Assembly (NCBI GenBank): GCA_031287575.1
Contig: JAITSV010000075.1
Coordinates: 1 to 43,869 of the forward strand
Reading direction: 5' to 3'
DNA length: 43,869 nucleotides
DNA from: Desulfovibrio sp.
Lineage (GTDB): Bacteria > Desulfobacterota > Desulfovibrionia > Desulfovibrionales > Desulfovibrionaceae
In this document: positions 18,476 to 27,234 of the stretch, one piece after another
How the letters are laid out: the number at the start of each line of letters is the position of its first letter
How positions within the stretch are numbered: the first letter of the stretch is position 1
Made by a program: the position numbers and the translations under genes
Notes under the pieces: generated by a model
Databases searched by the model: none
The model's input: the letters and a program-made list of their open reading frames with translations, nothing else
What the model was told of the DNA's origin: nothing

Positions 18476-18967
18476 ATGAGAAGATTCCGCGAACTTCGTG
18501 TTCACCCCGACCTGCTGAAGCGCATCGACACCGCCGCGGAAGAAATGGGCATTACCACTGCGGCCCTCGTGGAGGGGCTGCTGGAACGCTACCTGCTGCG
18601 ACGCGATGCCAAATCGCGGGACGACACGGACCGGCGTTCCTTCGAGCGCCATCCCATCCGCCTGCCGGGGGTGGTGTACGTCACCGAGCCGGACGGCCAT
18701 TACGGACGCTACCAGCCCGTGGAACTGCACGACATCTCGCTGAACGGCGTGGGATTCCGGATGCCCCCCAATGCCGAATTGGACATGCGCCTGGCCGACG
18801 CCGAGTTCGAGGTGATCTTTCGCCTGGACGACAGCAATCCGCCGGTGCGCATGCGCTGCCGCAGCACCCGCAACGAACGCGGCAAGGGCGCCACGCGGGT
18901 AGGCGCATCGTTCATCGGCGGCGATACGGCCAGCCACGCCCTCATGGAGCGCTACTTCGTCCAGTAG
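18476..18967 (+). CDS. Ribbon-helix-helix plus PilZ domain protein, candidate c-di-GMP-responsive regulator
   Basis: 163 aa. Residues 1-42 look like a ribbon-helix-helix DNA-binding unit of the CopG/Arc kind: a short basic strand (RRFRELRVH), helix PDLLKRIDTAAEEMG, then helix TTAALVEGLLERYLL. Residues 53-163 are a PilZ domain with R54xxxR58 and D86-I-S-L-N-G91-V-G, the two c-di-GMP contact motifs. The combination suggests a dimeric DNA-binding protein whose activity is set by c-di-GMP; that is inference. Start at ATG 18476 with GGAGAG upstream. The N-terminus is short, so a non-DNA-binding dimerisation role is also possible. Confidence 0.85.
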   Translation: MRRFRELRVHPDLLKRIDTAAEEMGITTAALVEGLLERYLLRRDAKSRDDTDRRSFERHPIRLPGVVYVTEPDGHYGRYQPVELHDISLNGVGFRMPPNAELDMRLADAEFEVIFRLDDSNPPVRMRCRSTRNERGKGATRVGASFIGGDTASHALMERYFVQ

Positions 18968-19407
18968 CCTCTCCTCCACCGCACCCGCCGCGCGGCCCCG
19001 AAGGCAACTCCGGCCGCGCGGAAGGCATGCTTTTGCCAGCGTCCGGGCCGCACGCCGCCCCGGCACTGCCGCCTTTCACGTCCCGCTTCCCTCCCGCCCT
19101 TGCACCGTGCGCCGCGCCCGCCCGTGCTGGGCACCCGCTCGTGCCCTTCATGGTGCTTGCCCCTGCCGTCCTCCCCTTGCACCTTGACGCGCCCCGCGCC
19201 TTTCGCGCAAAGTCTCGTCCACGACGACGCGGGGACGACGCGGAGCGCGTCGGACAACTCCGGTCACGCCGGACAGCTCCGATCAACGCCGGTCAACGCC
19301 GAGCTGGCCCGCCGTGCAGGTACGGGCAACGGCTCCAGCCCCCGCGAACGCGGAAGCGCCACGGCGCACGCCGCCACCACACGAGCACAACCCCAGGAGA
19401 CAGGGAC
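18968..19407. other. 440-bp GC-rich gap, nothing recognised
   Basis: Very GC-rich, with scattered CCGGTCA and CGCCGG words near 19255-19310. The only translation signal is the AGGAG site of the next gene. No hairpin with a T run was found. Confidence 0.5.
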
Positions 19408-19971
19408 ATGGCGGAACATACTGCGGAAAAGCTTGACGTGCAGCCCTACTTCGACGTGGAACTGCTGATGAACACCAGCCAGGAGACGCGCATCGGCGGC
19501 GAGGTGATGAACCGCCTGATGCAGCGCTGGGAAGACTGGATGGACAAGCTGCACGCCCTGCACATCAACACCGGAAAGATCCAGTACCTGGTGGTGTGGC
19601 TGGACAGCGATGTGGAAGAAGACGTGGACGCCGCGTGGGAATCCTCTCCCTCCGACGCGTTCATCATCAACTCCCTGGCCCAGACCATGGTCATGAGCGC
19701 GGTCCACATGCTGCTGCCCGAAGTGGAGGACGTGGGCTGCGCCCCGGCTCCCAAGCCCACCGACAAGCTGCGCGCCGCGCTGGAAGCCGAAGGCCTGCCC
19801 TACAGCGGCGACGGCCCCACCCTGTCGCGCCGCTACGCCGTGGTCACCCACTTCCCGTTCAAGGGCGGCTGCGAAATCTGCACCCTGCTCAAGGACTGTC
19901 CCAAGGGGTCCGGCGCGGCGGGGGCACCGTCGTCCATCGTGCTGCCGGGGTACGAGCAGGGTAACGACTAG
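19408..19971 (+). CDS. Unknown protein (187 aa) with C-terminal CxxC-x(5)-C
   Basis: Acidic soluble protein. Start fixed by AGGAG eight to nine bases before ATG 19408; the frame upstream is open but repeat-like and lacks signals. The N-terminal half is helical (MNRLMQRWEDWMDKLHAL). A hydrophobic strand (IQYLVVWLDSDV) and a second helix rich in Met (AQTMVMSAVHMLLPEVEDVG) follow. Near the end FKGGCEICTLLKDCPKG places three cysteines close together, with another at GCAPAP. These could hold a metal or Fe-S site. No family recognised. A terminator follows at 20014. Confidence 0.75.
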   Translation: MAEHTAEKLDVQPYFDVELLMNTSQETRIGGEVMNRLMQRWEDWMDKLHALHINTGKIQYLVVWLDSDVEEDVDAAWESSPSDAFIINSLAQTMVMSAVHMLLPEVEDVGCAPAPKPTDKLRAALEAEGLPYSGDGPTLSRRYAVVTHFPFKGGCEICTLLKDCPKGSGAAGAPSSIVLPGYEQGND

Positions 19972-20013
19972 GGGCTGCCCCACCGGCCTACGGGACCGAG
20001 CTACGGAACACAG

Positions 20014-20047
20014 GGCCATGGCGCGCACCAGCACGCCATGGCCTTTC
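20014..20047 (+). terminator. Intrinsic terminator
   Basis: Perfect 10-bp stem GGCCATGGCG (20014-20023) / CGCCATGGCC (20034-20043), then TTT. Follows the 187-aa gene by 42 bases. Confidence 0.65.
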
Positions 20048-20138
20048 CGTTGCGTGGGGCGCGCCTTTACTTCACCCGGCGACTACCCTAGAATGCGCGC
20101 CCAAGGAACCGGACAGGATGAACGGCCCGGAGGCGGAC

Positions 20139-20435
20139 ATGTCCACGGATTTCGCCACGCAGCTTCCCGGACTGCGCCGCATGAGCCCCGGGCTGCTGCG
20201 GTCCATGTCCGCACCACTCGAACCGTGGCGCGACCCGCCCTACCTGACGCCGCCGTCCCCCACCCTGCTGGACAAGACCCGCACCATCATCGATGACATG
20301 GAGGCCGATGCGGCGGCCGAACGCCAGCGCCTGCAACGCGCGGGCTACAGCCCCCCCAGGGGCGACACCCGCCGCCAGAGCCCGCTGGTGGCGCCCGAAC
20401 GCATCGCGGGCACGCTGGTCTCGCTGATCGGCTGA
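20139..20435 (+). CDS. Small unknown protein (98 aa)
   Basis: Pro/Arg-rich, hydrophilic, no cysteines. It contains a helical stretch (LDKTRTIIDDMEADAAAERQRLQRAG) and ends in APERIAGTLVSLIG. ATG 20139 has GGAGG six bases upstream. An ATG at 20118 with AAGGA upstream is an alternative and would add seven residues. No family recognised; the good ribosome site and following hairpin favour a real gene. Confidence 0.55.
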   Translation: MSTDFATQLPGLRRMSPGLLRSMSAPLEPWRDPPYLTPPSPTLLDKTRTIIDDMEADAAAERQRLQRAGYSPPRGDTRRQSPLVAPERIAGTLVSLIG

Positions 20436-20442
20436 CGCGGCA

Positions 20443-20466
20443 ACCGGCCTTGCCGGTGCGCTTTAT
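20443..20466 (+). terminator. Weak terminator hairpin
   Basis: ACCGGC/GCCGGT six-base-pair stem with a three-base loop, followed by GCGCTTTATT, just after the 98-aa gene. Confidence 0.4.
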
Positions 20467-20538
20467 TCGCCCTGTCTGGCTGTCTGGCGGGAACTGGCCG
20501 AATCTGCAGCCGGTCCCATACTTTCCCAAGGAGCGTCC

Positions 20539-20916
20539 ATGAGTCAGGACCCGAAATACCCGACCCGAATCCGCTACGAATACGAGCACGATTCCGGCGT
20601 GCGGTTGGAATACGCCCACGGTGTGTGGGGCGGCATCAACCCGCAGGGCGAGATCGAAATGAGCTTCTACATAGAAACCGACAAGATGCCGCCGTTCTCG
20701 GAACGCCTGGTGGCGCCCGACGGCAGCTTTGGCCACGAAGTGGCTCCCTACGACGAAAACCTGAAGGTGATCACCCGCCACATCCGCTCCAAGGTGGTCC
20801 TGAACTACCACACCGCCCGCGCCGTTCTGGAATGGCTGGAGGAAAAGGTGGAAACCCTGGAGATGGAAGAAGAAGGCGGCATGATGTACGAAGGCGAAGG
20901 CGGCCTCGAACAGTAG
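20539..20916 (+). CDS. Small acidic unknown protein (125 aa)
   Basis: Start supported by AAGGAG six bases before ATG 20539. Beta-rich first part (RYEYEHDSGVRLEYAHGVWG, EIEMSFYIETD), then SKVVLNYHTARAVLEWLEEKVETLE and a highly acidic tail (EMEEEGGMMYEGEGGLE). The order beta sheet then VVLNYHTARAVLEWLEE vaguely recalls DUF3467-type proteins, but I cannot establish this. A terminator follows. Confidence 0.8.
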   Translation: MSQDPKYPTRIRYEYEHDSGVRLEYAHGVWGGINPQGEIEMSFYIETDKMPPFSERLVAPDGSFGHEVAPYDENLKVITRHIRSKVVLNYHTARAVLEWLEEKVETLEMEEEGGMMYEGEGGLEQ

Positions 20917-20942
20917 CCACCCCGCCCTTTCGGCACGGCCCG

Positions 20943-20980
20943 AAGCCCCTCGGCGCGGTTGACGCGACGGGGGGCTTTTC
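20943..20980 (+). terminator. Intrinsic terminator
   Basis: AAGCCCC and GGGGGCTT arms with inner TCG/CGA pairing, then TTTTC. Follows the 125-aa gene and lies before the convergent murJ end. Confidence 0.65.
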
Positions 20981-21098
20981 ATGTGGCGCGACAAGTGGAT
21001 ACCGGAAAGGGCCGTGGAAAAAGGCGGGACGGCCAAGAAGGCGGATAATGAACGCCGGGGCCTGAAATGCACCGCCCGGCGGCCCTCGCCGCACCCGT

Positions 21099-22697
21099 CT
21101 ATGGGCGTCGCAGGCGCGACAGCAACGGGCGCAGCCGCGACAGCACCGGTTCCGCCAGCTCCGGGGCAAGGCGGCGCGCCAGCAGCAGGTAGACGACGGC
21201 AAACACCGGGCCGCTGACGGCCAGCGCCAGAAACGCCCCCCACAACTGGCCCGCCGGGCCGGCCGGGGCCAGCAGCGGCGCGTACGCCAGCGCGGGCCAG
21301 GCGGGCAACGCGGCGGCTGCGCACAGGGTCAGCGATTTCGCGCCGCACCCGATGATGCCGGAAAGGCCGCCCCCGCCGTGGCGCCTGCGCCACACAAGGG
21401 CCAGCACCACGGTATACACGGCCACGGCCACCGTGCCCGCCACGGCCACGCCCAGGGTGCCGCGCGTGCCCGCGTGGCCCGCCAGCACGTACAGCGGCAG
21501 CGCGGCCAGGGTGGCCAGGGTGCCCACCACCGCCGGGGTCACCGTGTCCTGATGGGCATAGAAGGCCCGTCCCACCACCTGCTGCACGGCCCAGAAGGCC
21601 ACCCCGCACAGCATCACCCGCAACAGGGGCGCGGAGGCCAGCGTTTCGGCGGCGGCGAACCCGCCGCCCTGAAAAATCAGGCGCATGGTGGGTTCCGCCG
21701 CCAGCAGCATCCACACGGACAGGGGAATGATCACCGCCAGGGCGTTGCGCAGGGCCGTGGACAGGGTGGCGTCGAAGGCGTCCGTTTCTCCCCTGGCGGC
21801 CAGCGCCGCCAGGAACGGGTACGAGGCCACCCCGGCGGCCTGGGCCACCACTCCCACCGGCACCAGCATGATGCGCCGGGCGTAGTTGAGCAGGCTTACC
21901 GCGCCCTCGCCGGTCATGGAGCCGAAGATGCGCACGAACTGCTCGTCCAGCACCACCACCGACTGCCCGATCATCAGCGGCAAGGCCAGCAGCGCAAAGC
22001 GCCGCACGCCGGAGTGACGCAGCACCGGGCGCAGCCGCACCCCGCCGCCACGCGCGGCAGCCAGCACCGGCAAGGCAAAACTGCCCAGCGCCGCGCCCGC
22101 CAGCACGCCCCAGCAAAATCCCTCCATGCCGCGCGCCGGGGCCAGTGCCCACGACAGCAGGCCACCGCCAATGATGCAGCCGTTGTACACCAGCGGCCCC
22201 ATGGCGGGCACCGCGAACTGGCGGCGCATGTACAGCAGCGCGGTGACGCACGCCCCCGGCAGAAAGAAGGCCTGCGCGGGCAGGATGATGCGCAGGAAGC
22301 GCACCAGCCGCGCCGTGGACGATGCGTCGAAGCCCGGCGCGGCCACGCGGGCCAGTTCCGGCGCGAACCACCAGGCAACGCCGGTCAGCAGGCAGATGGT
22401 GATGGTTATCCACCAGAACGCGGCGGCAAAGAAGCGCCAGCCGTCCTCCGGATCGCGCTCGAAGCGCTCCGACAGCAGGGGAATGAGGGTGATGGAGAAG
22501 TAGCCGCCCGCCAGCAGGTAGTTGATGAAGTCGGGCACCACGAAGGCGGCGAAGTAGATGTCCGCCTCTGCCGTGGCGCCGAACAGGTAGGAGATGACCT
22601 TGTCGCGCAAGAGGCCCATGAACCGCGACGCGAAGACGCTGGCCGCCATGATCAGGGCGGCGGCGCCCATCTGGTGGGTGCGGGTGAACAGCTTCAT
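21099..22697 (-). CDS. murJ: MurJ lipid II flippase
   Basis: Inner-membrane flippase that moves lipid II to the outer face for peptidoglycan assembly. 532 aa with about 14 hydrophobic segments, the normal MurJ size. Diagnostic stretches: ASVFASRFMGLLRDKVISYLFG near the N-terminus, ADIYFAAFVVPDFINYLLAGG, and later LNYARRIMLVPVGVVAQAAG. Start at ATG 22697 (MKLFTRTHQMG) with AGGAG about 11 bases upstream; the longer frame lacks a signal. Divergent from the SAM-riboswitch unit. No terminator seen. Confidence 0.93.
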   Translation of the reverse strand: MKLFTRTHQMGAAALIMAASVFASRFMGLLRDKVISYLFGATAEADIYFAAFVVPDFINYLLAGGYFSITLIPLLSERFERDPEDGWRFFAAAFWWITITICLLTGVAWWFAPELARVAAPGFDASSTARLVRFLRIILPAQAFFLPGACVTALLYMRRQFAVPAMGPLVYNGCIIGGGLLSWALAPARGMEGFCWGVLAGAALGSFALPVLAAARGGGVRLRPVLRHSGVRRFALLALPLMIGQSVVVLDEQFVRIFGSMTGEGAVSLLNYARRIMLVPVGVVAQAAGVASYPFLAALAARGETDAFDATLSTALRNALAVIIPLSVWMLLAAEPTMRLIFQGGGFAAAETLASAPLLRVMLCGVAFWAVQQVVGRAFYAHQDTVTPAVVGTLATLAALPLYVLAGHAGTRGTLGVAVAGTVAVAVYTVVLALVWRRRHGGGGLSGIIGCGAKSLTLCAAAALPAWPALAYAPLLAPAGPAGQLWGAFLALAVSGPVFAVVYLLLARRLAPELAEPVLSRLRPLLSRLRRP

Positions 22698-22951
22698 GCG
22701 GCGGCGGACTCTCCTGTGGCGGGGCAAGGCGTGTTGGACGTGCGGTACGCAGGAACCACTACCCCATACTCCGGCCGTTGACAAAGTCCGCTTTGGGGCG
22801 CTTTCGGCGACCCCCTGGCCCCCGTTTTCCGGGTTTTCGGTCGCGCGAGCACATTTTTTTCAGCAGTGGTACTATCCGAGACCACTTTTTATACGCTCTA
22901 TCATGTTGAAAAACATGCTATACAAGCACTTCCTGATTTCCTGTTCATCCA
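22698..22951. other. Intergenic region with two short hairpins upstream of the riboswitch promoter
   Basis: Contains AGTGGT/ACCACT (22865-22886, ten-base loop, followed by TTTTT) and the inverted repeat CATGTT-GAAA-AACATG (22902-22917). Both lie between murJ and the plus-strand promoter and could be operator or leader structures for either direction. Confidence 0.45.
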
Positions 22952-22980
22952 TTGACAACTGTGCACTCAACCGCTAGATA
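22952..22980 (+). promoter_or_regulatory. Sigma-70 promoter of the riboswitch unit
   Basis: TTGACA (22952-22957), 17-base spacer, TAGATA (22975-22980). The expected start of transcription, near 22987, is just before the riboswitch. Confidence 0.8.
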
Positions 22981-22987
22981 TGCCCCA

Positions 22988-23116
22988 TTCATGGAGAGAG
23001 GCGCGAGGGTACGGCCCTGTGACCGCCCGGCAACCTGCCCTGACGTGACGCCGTCGGTCGGGACAAGGTGCCAACACCGACCGTGTAGCGCACGGGATCA
23101 TGATCGCGGGCTTGCG
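22988..23116 (+). ncRNA. SAM-I (S-box) riboswitch aptamer
   Basis: All signature blocks occur in order. GAGAGGCGCGAGGG and GGCCC give P2b (GGG-tacgg-CCC). GTGA with the earlier GA fits the kink-turn. CCCGGCAACC forms the conserved core. AAGGTGCCAA follows after a P3 stem-loop. P4 is CCGTG-tagcg-CACGG. P1 is the weaker TCATG (22989-22993) / CATGA. Inner P2a is GCG/CGC. S-box RNAs bind S-adenosylmethionine and usually turn transcription off when SAM is high. The assignment is by eye; a covariance search would settle it. Confidence 0.88.
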
Positions 23117-23121
23117 GCGTC

Positions 23122-23153
23122 GGCCTCTCCATGCGAGGGGCCTTTTCTGTTTT
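23122..23153 (+). terminator. Expression-platform terminator of the SAM riboswitch
   Basis: GGCCTCTC (23122-23129), loop CATGC, GAGGGGCC (23135-23142): eight pairs including one G-U, followed by TTTTCTGTTTT. Position right after the aptamer fits an OFF switch. Confidence 0.85.
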
Positions 23154-23185
23154 GGGGGCATCGTCCGGACGCTGGAGCCGTGCGG

Positions 23186-23236
23186 TGCATGTGGGTGGAT
23201 TTCAGGCCAATTGCGCACCCACAGAAAAAAAATGCA
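23186..23236 (+). promoter_or_regulatory. Second structured leader element after the riboswitch
   Basis: TGCAT followed by GTGGGTG (23186-23197) pairs with CACCCAC (23216-23222) and, after an A-rich bulge with eight A, with ATGCA (23232-23236). It lies in the roughly 240-base leader between the terminator and the ORF. Role unknown; could affect translation or RNA stability. Confidence 0.4.
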
Positions 23237-23394
23237 GCTAACAGGCCGTTGCGCCACGGGGGCCGCCACACACCCAGCCGGAACATCCGGCGGGACGGCG
23301 GACAGCCCAAGGGTGCACGGTGGTCCGCCGGCCCAGCCCCCGGCGGATTGACCACGCGAAGCCCGGACGGCTTTGCGGAAAAAAGGGAGACACG

Positions 23395-23661
23395 ATGAAG
23401 GATTTTCTGGAGAAGTTGCAGCCCGTTGGCGAGTGTGTGATCTACTACCTCTACCACAACGAGGACGACCCCATGCCTACCTGCTGGTCCGACCCGCTGG
23501 AACTCATGGGGGACATGACTCGCCTGCAACTCACCGACGCACAGATGCGCGAACTGCGCGACATCGTGAGCGAGGAAATCCGCAGCGAAGGCCCCGAGGC
23601 GGTCTGGAAGGGGCGCACCCTGCGCAAGAACATCATCCATTCCTGCGGCTACCTGGTGTAG
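23395..23661 (+). CDS. Unknown 88-aa protein under SAM riboswitch control
   Basis: Starts at ATG 23395 with GGGAG upstream (MKDFLEKLQPVGECVIYYLYH). Residues 25-45 contain PMPTCWSDPLELMGDM, then a helical part (TDAQMRELRDIVSEEIRSEG), and the end is IIHSCGYLV. Cysteines at about 14, 30 and 84. No membrane segment and no family recognised. It is the only gene between the riboswitch promoter and the terminator at 23843, so it should be repressed when S-adenosylmethionine is plentiful. That pattern predicts a role in methionine/SAM supply, sulfur metabolism or a methylation-linked process; this is inference only. Confidence 0.8.
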   Translation: MKDFLEKLQPVGECVIYYLYHNEDDPMPTCWSDPLELMGDMTRLQLTDAQMRELRDIVSEEIRSEGPEAVWKGRTLRKNIIHSCGYLV

Positions 23662-23842
23662 CCGGGCACCTTCGGCGGGCGCGTCCGGCAGCGCGCCCTG
23701 CCCGAAACGGTGCCCGCTCCGGCACCTGACCCGGTACCCGACCCGGCCTTCGACGCATCGCTTTCCGGGCCACTCCCCCGCCCCGCGTGCCCGCGCGCCC
23801 CGGCGGCCCACATGGCCCGGCACACATGACGACAAACACAAT

Positions 23843-23873
23843 GCCCCCGTCGGGAAACCGGCGGGGGCGTTTC
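23843..23873 (+). terminator. Intrinsic terminator ending the riboswitch-controlled transcript
   Basis: 11-bp stem GCCCCCGTCGG / CCGGCGGGGGC (one G-U) with GAAA loop, then GTTTCTG. May also serve the convergent HAD gene. Confidence 0.8.
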
Positions 23874-23953
23874 TGTTGATGACAGGGCGTGCGTGAGAGG
23901 GCATGCGCCAACGGCAAGAGCGGATGTTCACGGCTCGATGGCAATCCGCCCCG

Positions 23954-24529
23954 TCAGCCTTCGAACCCCAGTTCGGCCAGCAACGCAGGCAGTTCCCGGA
24001 AATCCCGCATGGTGCGCACGCGGGGCGCGGTGCGCGCCTCGCGCACGTTGCCGTTGCGCGGCGGATCGAACCATATCCCGGACATTCCGGCCTGCGTGGC
24101 GCCCCACACGTCGCCGGTCCAGTCGTCGCCGATCATCACCACCCGGTGGGCAGGCAGGCCCAGGTCGCGCAGCGCATACGCCCAGAACTGCGGCCAGGGC
24201 TTGGGCGTACCGGCAGAACGCCATGTGTACACCCCGGCCAGCAGCGGTCCCACGCCCATGGGGGCAAGGGCCGCGCGGATGGGGCCTTCGTCCGATTCCG
24301 AGGCGTTGGAGGCCAGGGCCAGCCGCCAGCCTGCGGCCAGCGAACACAGTACCTCGCCCGCGTGGGGCATGGGTTCCTCGTCGGTCCAGCCGTGCTGCTG
24401 CCCCATCCAGCGGGGCATGACGCGCATCAGCGTGCCGCCCCAGTCCAGCAGCAGCGCCCTGCCGGGGACAGGCGATGCGGTCGGGTCGTCCTGTACGCCG
24501 GATGTGTCGGTATGCTTGGCCGTCGGCAT
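23954..24529 (-). CDS. HAD-superfamily hydrolase, variant motif I
   Basis: 191 aa, soluble. Haloacid dehalogenase fold: motif I LLLDWGGTLM (nucleophile D29), motif II LALASNASES, motif III lysine in GTPKPWPQF, motif IV MIGDDWTGDVWGA. The second aspartate of the usual DxD is glycine (DWG), so the general acid for normal phosphatase turnover is missing; some HAD subfamilies with DxGGT motifs are known. Start at ATG 24529 with AGGAG seven bases upstream; the GTG at 24535 is too close to that site. Separated from groL by the groL terminator. Substrate unknown. Confidence 0.85.
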   Translation of the reverse strand: MPTAKHTDTSGVQDDPTASPVPGRALLLDWGGTLMRVMPRWMGQQHGWTDEEPMPHAGEVLCSLAAGWRLALASNASESDEGPIRAALAPMGVGPLLAGVYTWRSAGTPKPWPQFWAYALRDLGLPAHRVVMIGDDWTGDVWGATQAGMSGIWFDPPRNGNVREARTAPRVRTMRDFRELPALLAELGFEG

Positions 24530-24616
24530 GTTCACTCTCCTGCCCCGTGGTGCCCGTGCGCCGGGTCCGCGTCAAGCCGAAAAGGCCCGCATCCCCGCCG
24601 CTCCCCCCTCCGTACA

Positions 24617-24650
24617 AACGAAAAGGGCCGGAACCCGAAGGTTCCGGCCC
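24617..24650 (-). terminator. Terminator of the groESL operon
   Basis: Perfect 10-bp stem GGGCCGGAAC / GTTCCGGCCC (24625-24650), followed on the minus strand by TTTTCG. Confidence 0.85.
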
Positions 24651-24693
24651 ACAGTCACGTGCGATGATGCGCGGACCGTACCAGCCTTTCGGC

Positions 24694-26340
<1,647 letters not shown>

Positions 26341-26383
26341 TGTATTCATCCTCCTCGGGAGTAAGTGCTGAGTTCGCGGGGCG

Positions 26384-26671
26384 TTATTCGATGATGGCGA
26401 GAATGTCGTCTTCGCGCATGACGAGGTGCTCGACGCCGTCAAGCTTGATCTCGGTGCCCGCGTACTTGCTGAACAGCACCGTGTCGCCCTTCTTGACGGT
26501 CATGGCGATGAGCTTGCCGTCTTCCGCGACCTTGCCAGGACCGGCGGCGACGACTTCGCCGCGCGAGGGCTTTTCCTTGGCGGTGTCGGGGATGAACAGG
26601 CCGCCAGCGGTCTTTTCTTCGGTTTCGAGGCGCTTCACCAGAACGCGGTCATTCAAAGGCTTCAGATTCAT
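26384..26671 (-). CDS. groS: Co-chaperonin GroES (Hsp10)
   Basis: 95 aa. [15 protein letters not shown] at the N-terminus, mobile loop [20 protein letters not shown], and DILAIIE at the end match GroES, the lid of the GroEL chamber. ATG 26671 has GGAGGA nine bases upstream. First gene of the operon, controlled by the CIRCE element 46 bases upstream. Confidence 0.98.
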   Translation of the reverse strand: MNLKPLNDRVLVKRLETEEKTAGGLFIPDTAKEKPSRGEVVAAGPGKVAEDGKLIAMTVKKGDTVLFSKYAGTEIKLDGVEHLVMREDDILAIIE

Positions 26672-26716
26672 GACAACTAGTCCTCCAACTTTAGGTGATC
26701 GCTGTTTGTCCCGTCC

Positions 26717-26743
26717 TTGGCACTCGCGGGGTGCGAGTGCCAA
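26717..26743 (-). promoter_or_regulatory. CIRCE operator (HrcA binding site)
   Basis: TTGGCACTC (26717-26725), nine-base spacer, GAGTGCCAA (26735-26743). Consensus is TTAGCACTC-N9-GAGTGCTAA, so each arm has one symmetric change (A to G). HrcA represses groESL at this site in many bacteria. No clear -10/-35 could be assigned around it. Confidence 0.9.
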
Positions 26744-27234
26744 CAACAAGGGCGGTCATCTCGCCGCGCGTCATGACTGTGTCACGCGCGCGCCCTCCCG
26801 CCGCATGGCGGGGGGCGAAATTCGTCTCGCCCGGTGTATCGTGGCTTTTCGGCAGAGGCATGACCCGCAAATGCCTTGTCTGGCACCGGGTGCCTTCCAC
26901 CGGGTACGGCTGCGCGCCCGCTTCCGCTGACGCGGCGGCGGTGCATGGCAACCGCGTTGGATAATAAGGCAGGTTTACGGGTTGAAAAGGGGGGCGTGTG
27001 CATTTTTTTGCATTTTCTTCGCGCGCCATGCAAATTCAGCGGGTTGCATACCCGGCACGCCCCTTTGAAAAACCGTGCCCAGCTGCGCCGTTCCGCACGT
27101 TGCCCCCCCCCTGCGCCCCCTTTTCGCCCATTCCCCAGCCCGGCCTTGCACCGGGCTACGACGGATGCGGAAAGATATGCCGCTGGGGACAAGGCCTGAA
27201 AACCGGGCAATCGGCAAGCCGGGCAAATCGGGCG
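26744..27234. other. 491-bp gap between nhaC and the groESL operator
   Basis: No gene supported. It contains a distant inverted repeat, AAAGGGGGGCGTG (26986-26998) against CACGCCCCTTT (27055-27065), enclosing T- and A-rich TGCA words. On the minus strand the second arm is followed by TTTTC, so it might terminate nhaC, but the loop is about 55 bases. Confidence 0.4.

Noticed and set aside
23189-23398. Possible 69-aa ORF (MWVDFRPIAHPQ...) overlapping the start of the riboswitch-controlled gene as ATGA
   Set aside because: Ribosome site is distant, the sequence passes through the A8 bulge of a structured leader and the composition is low-complexity. Recorded as a possible leader peptide only.
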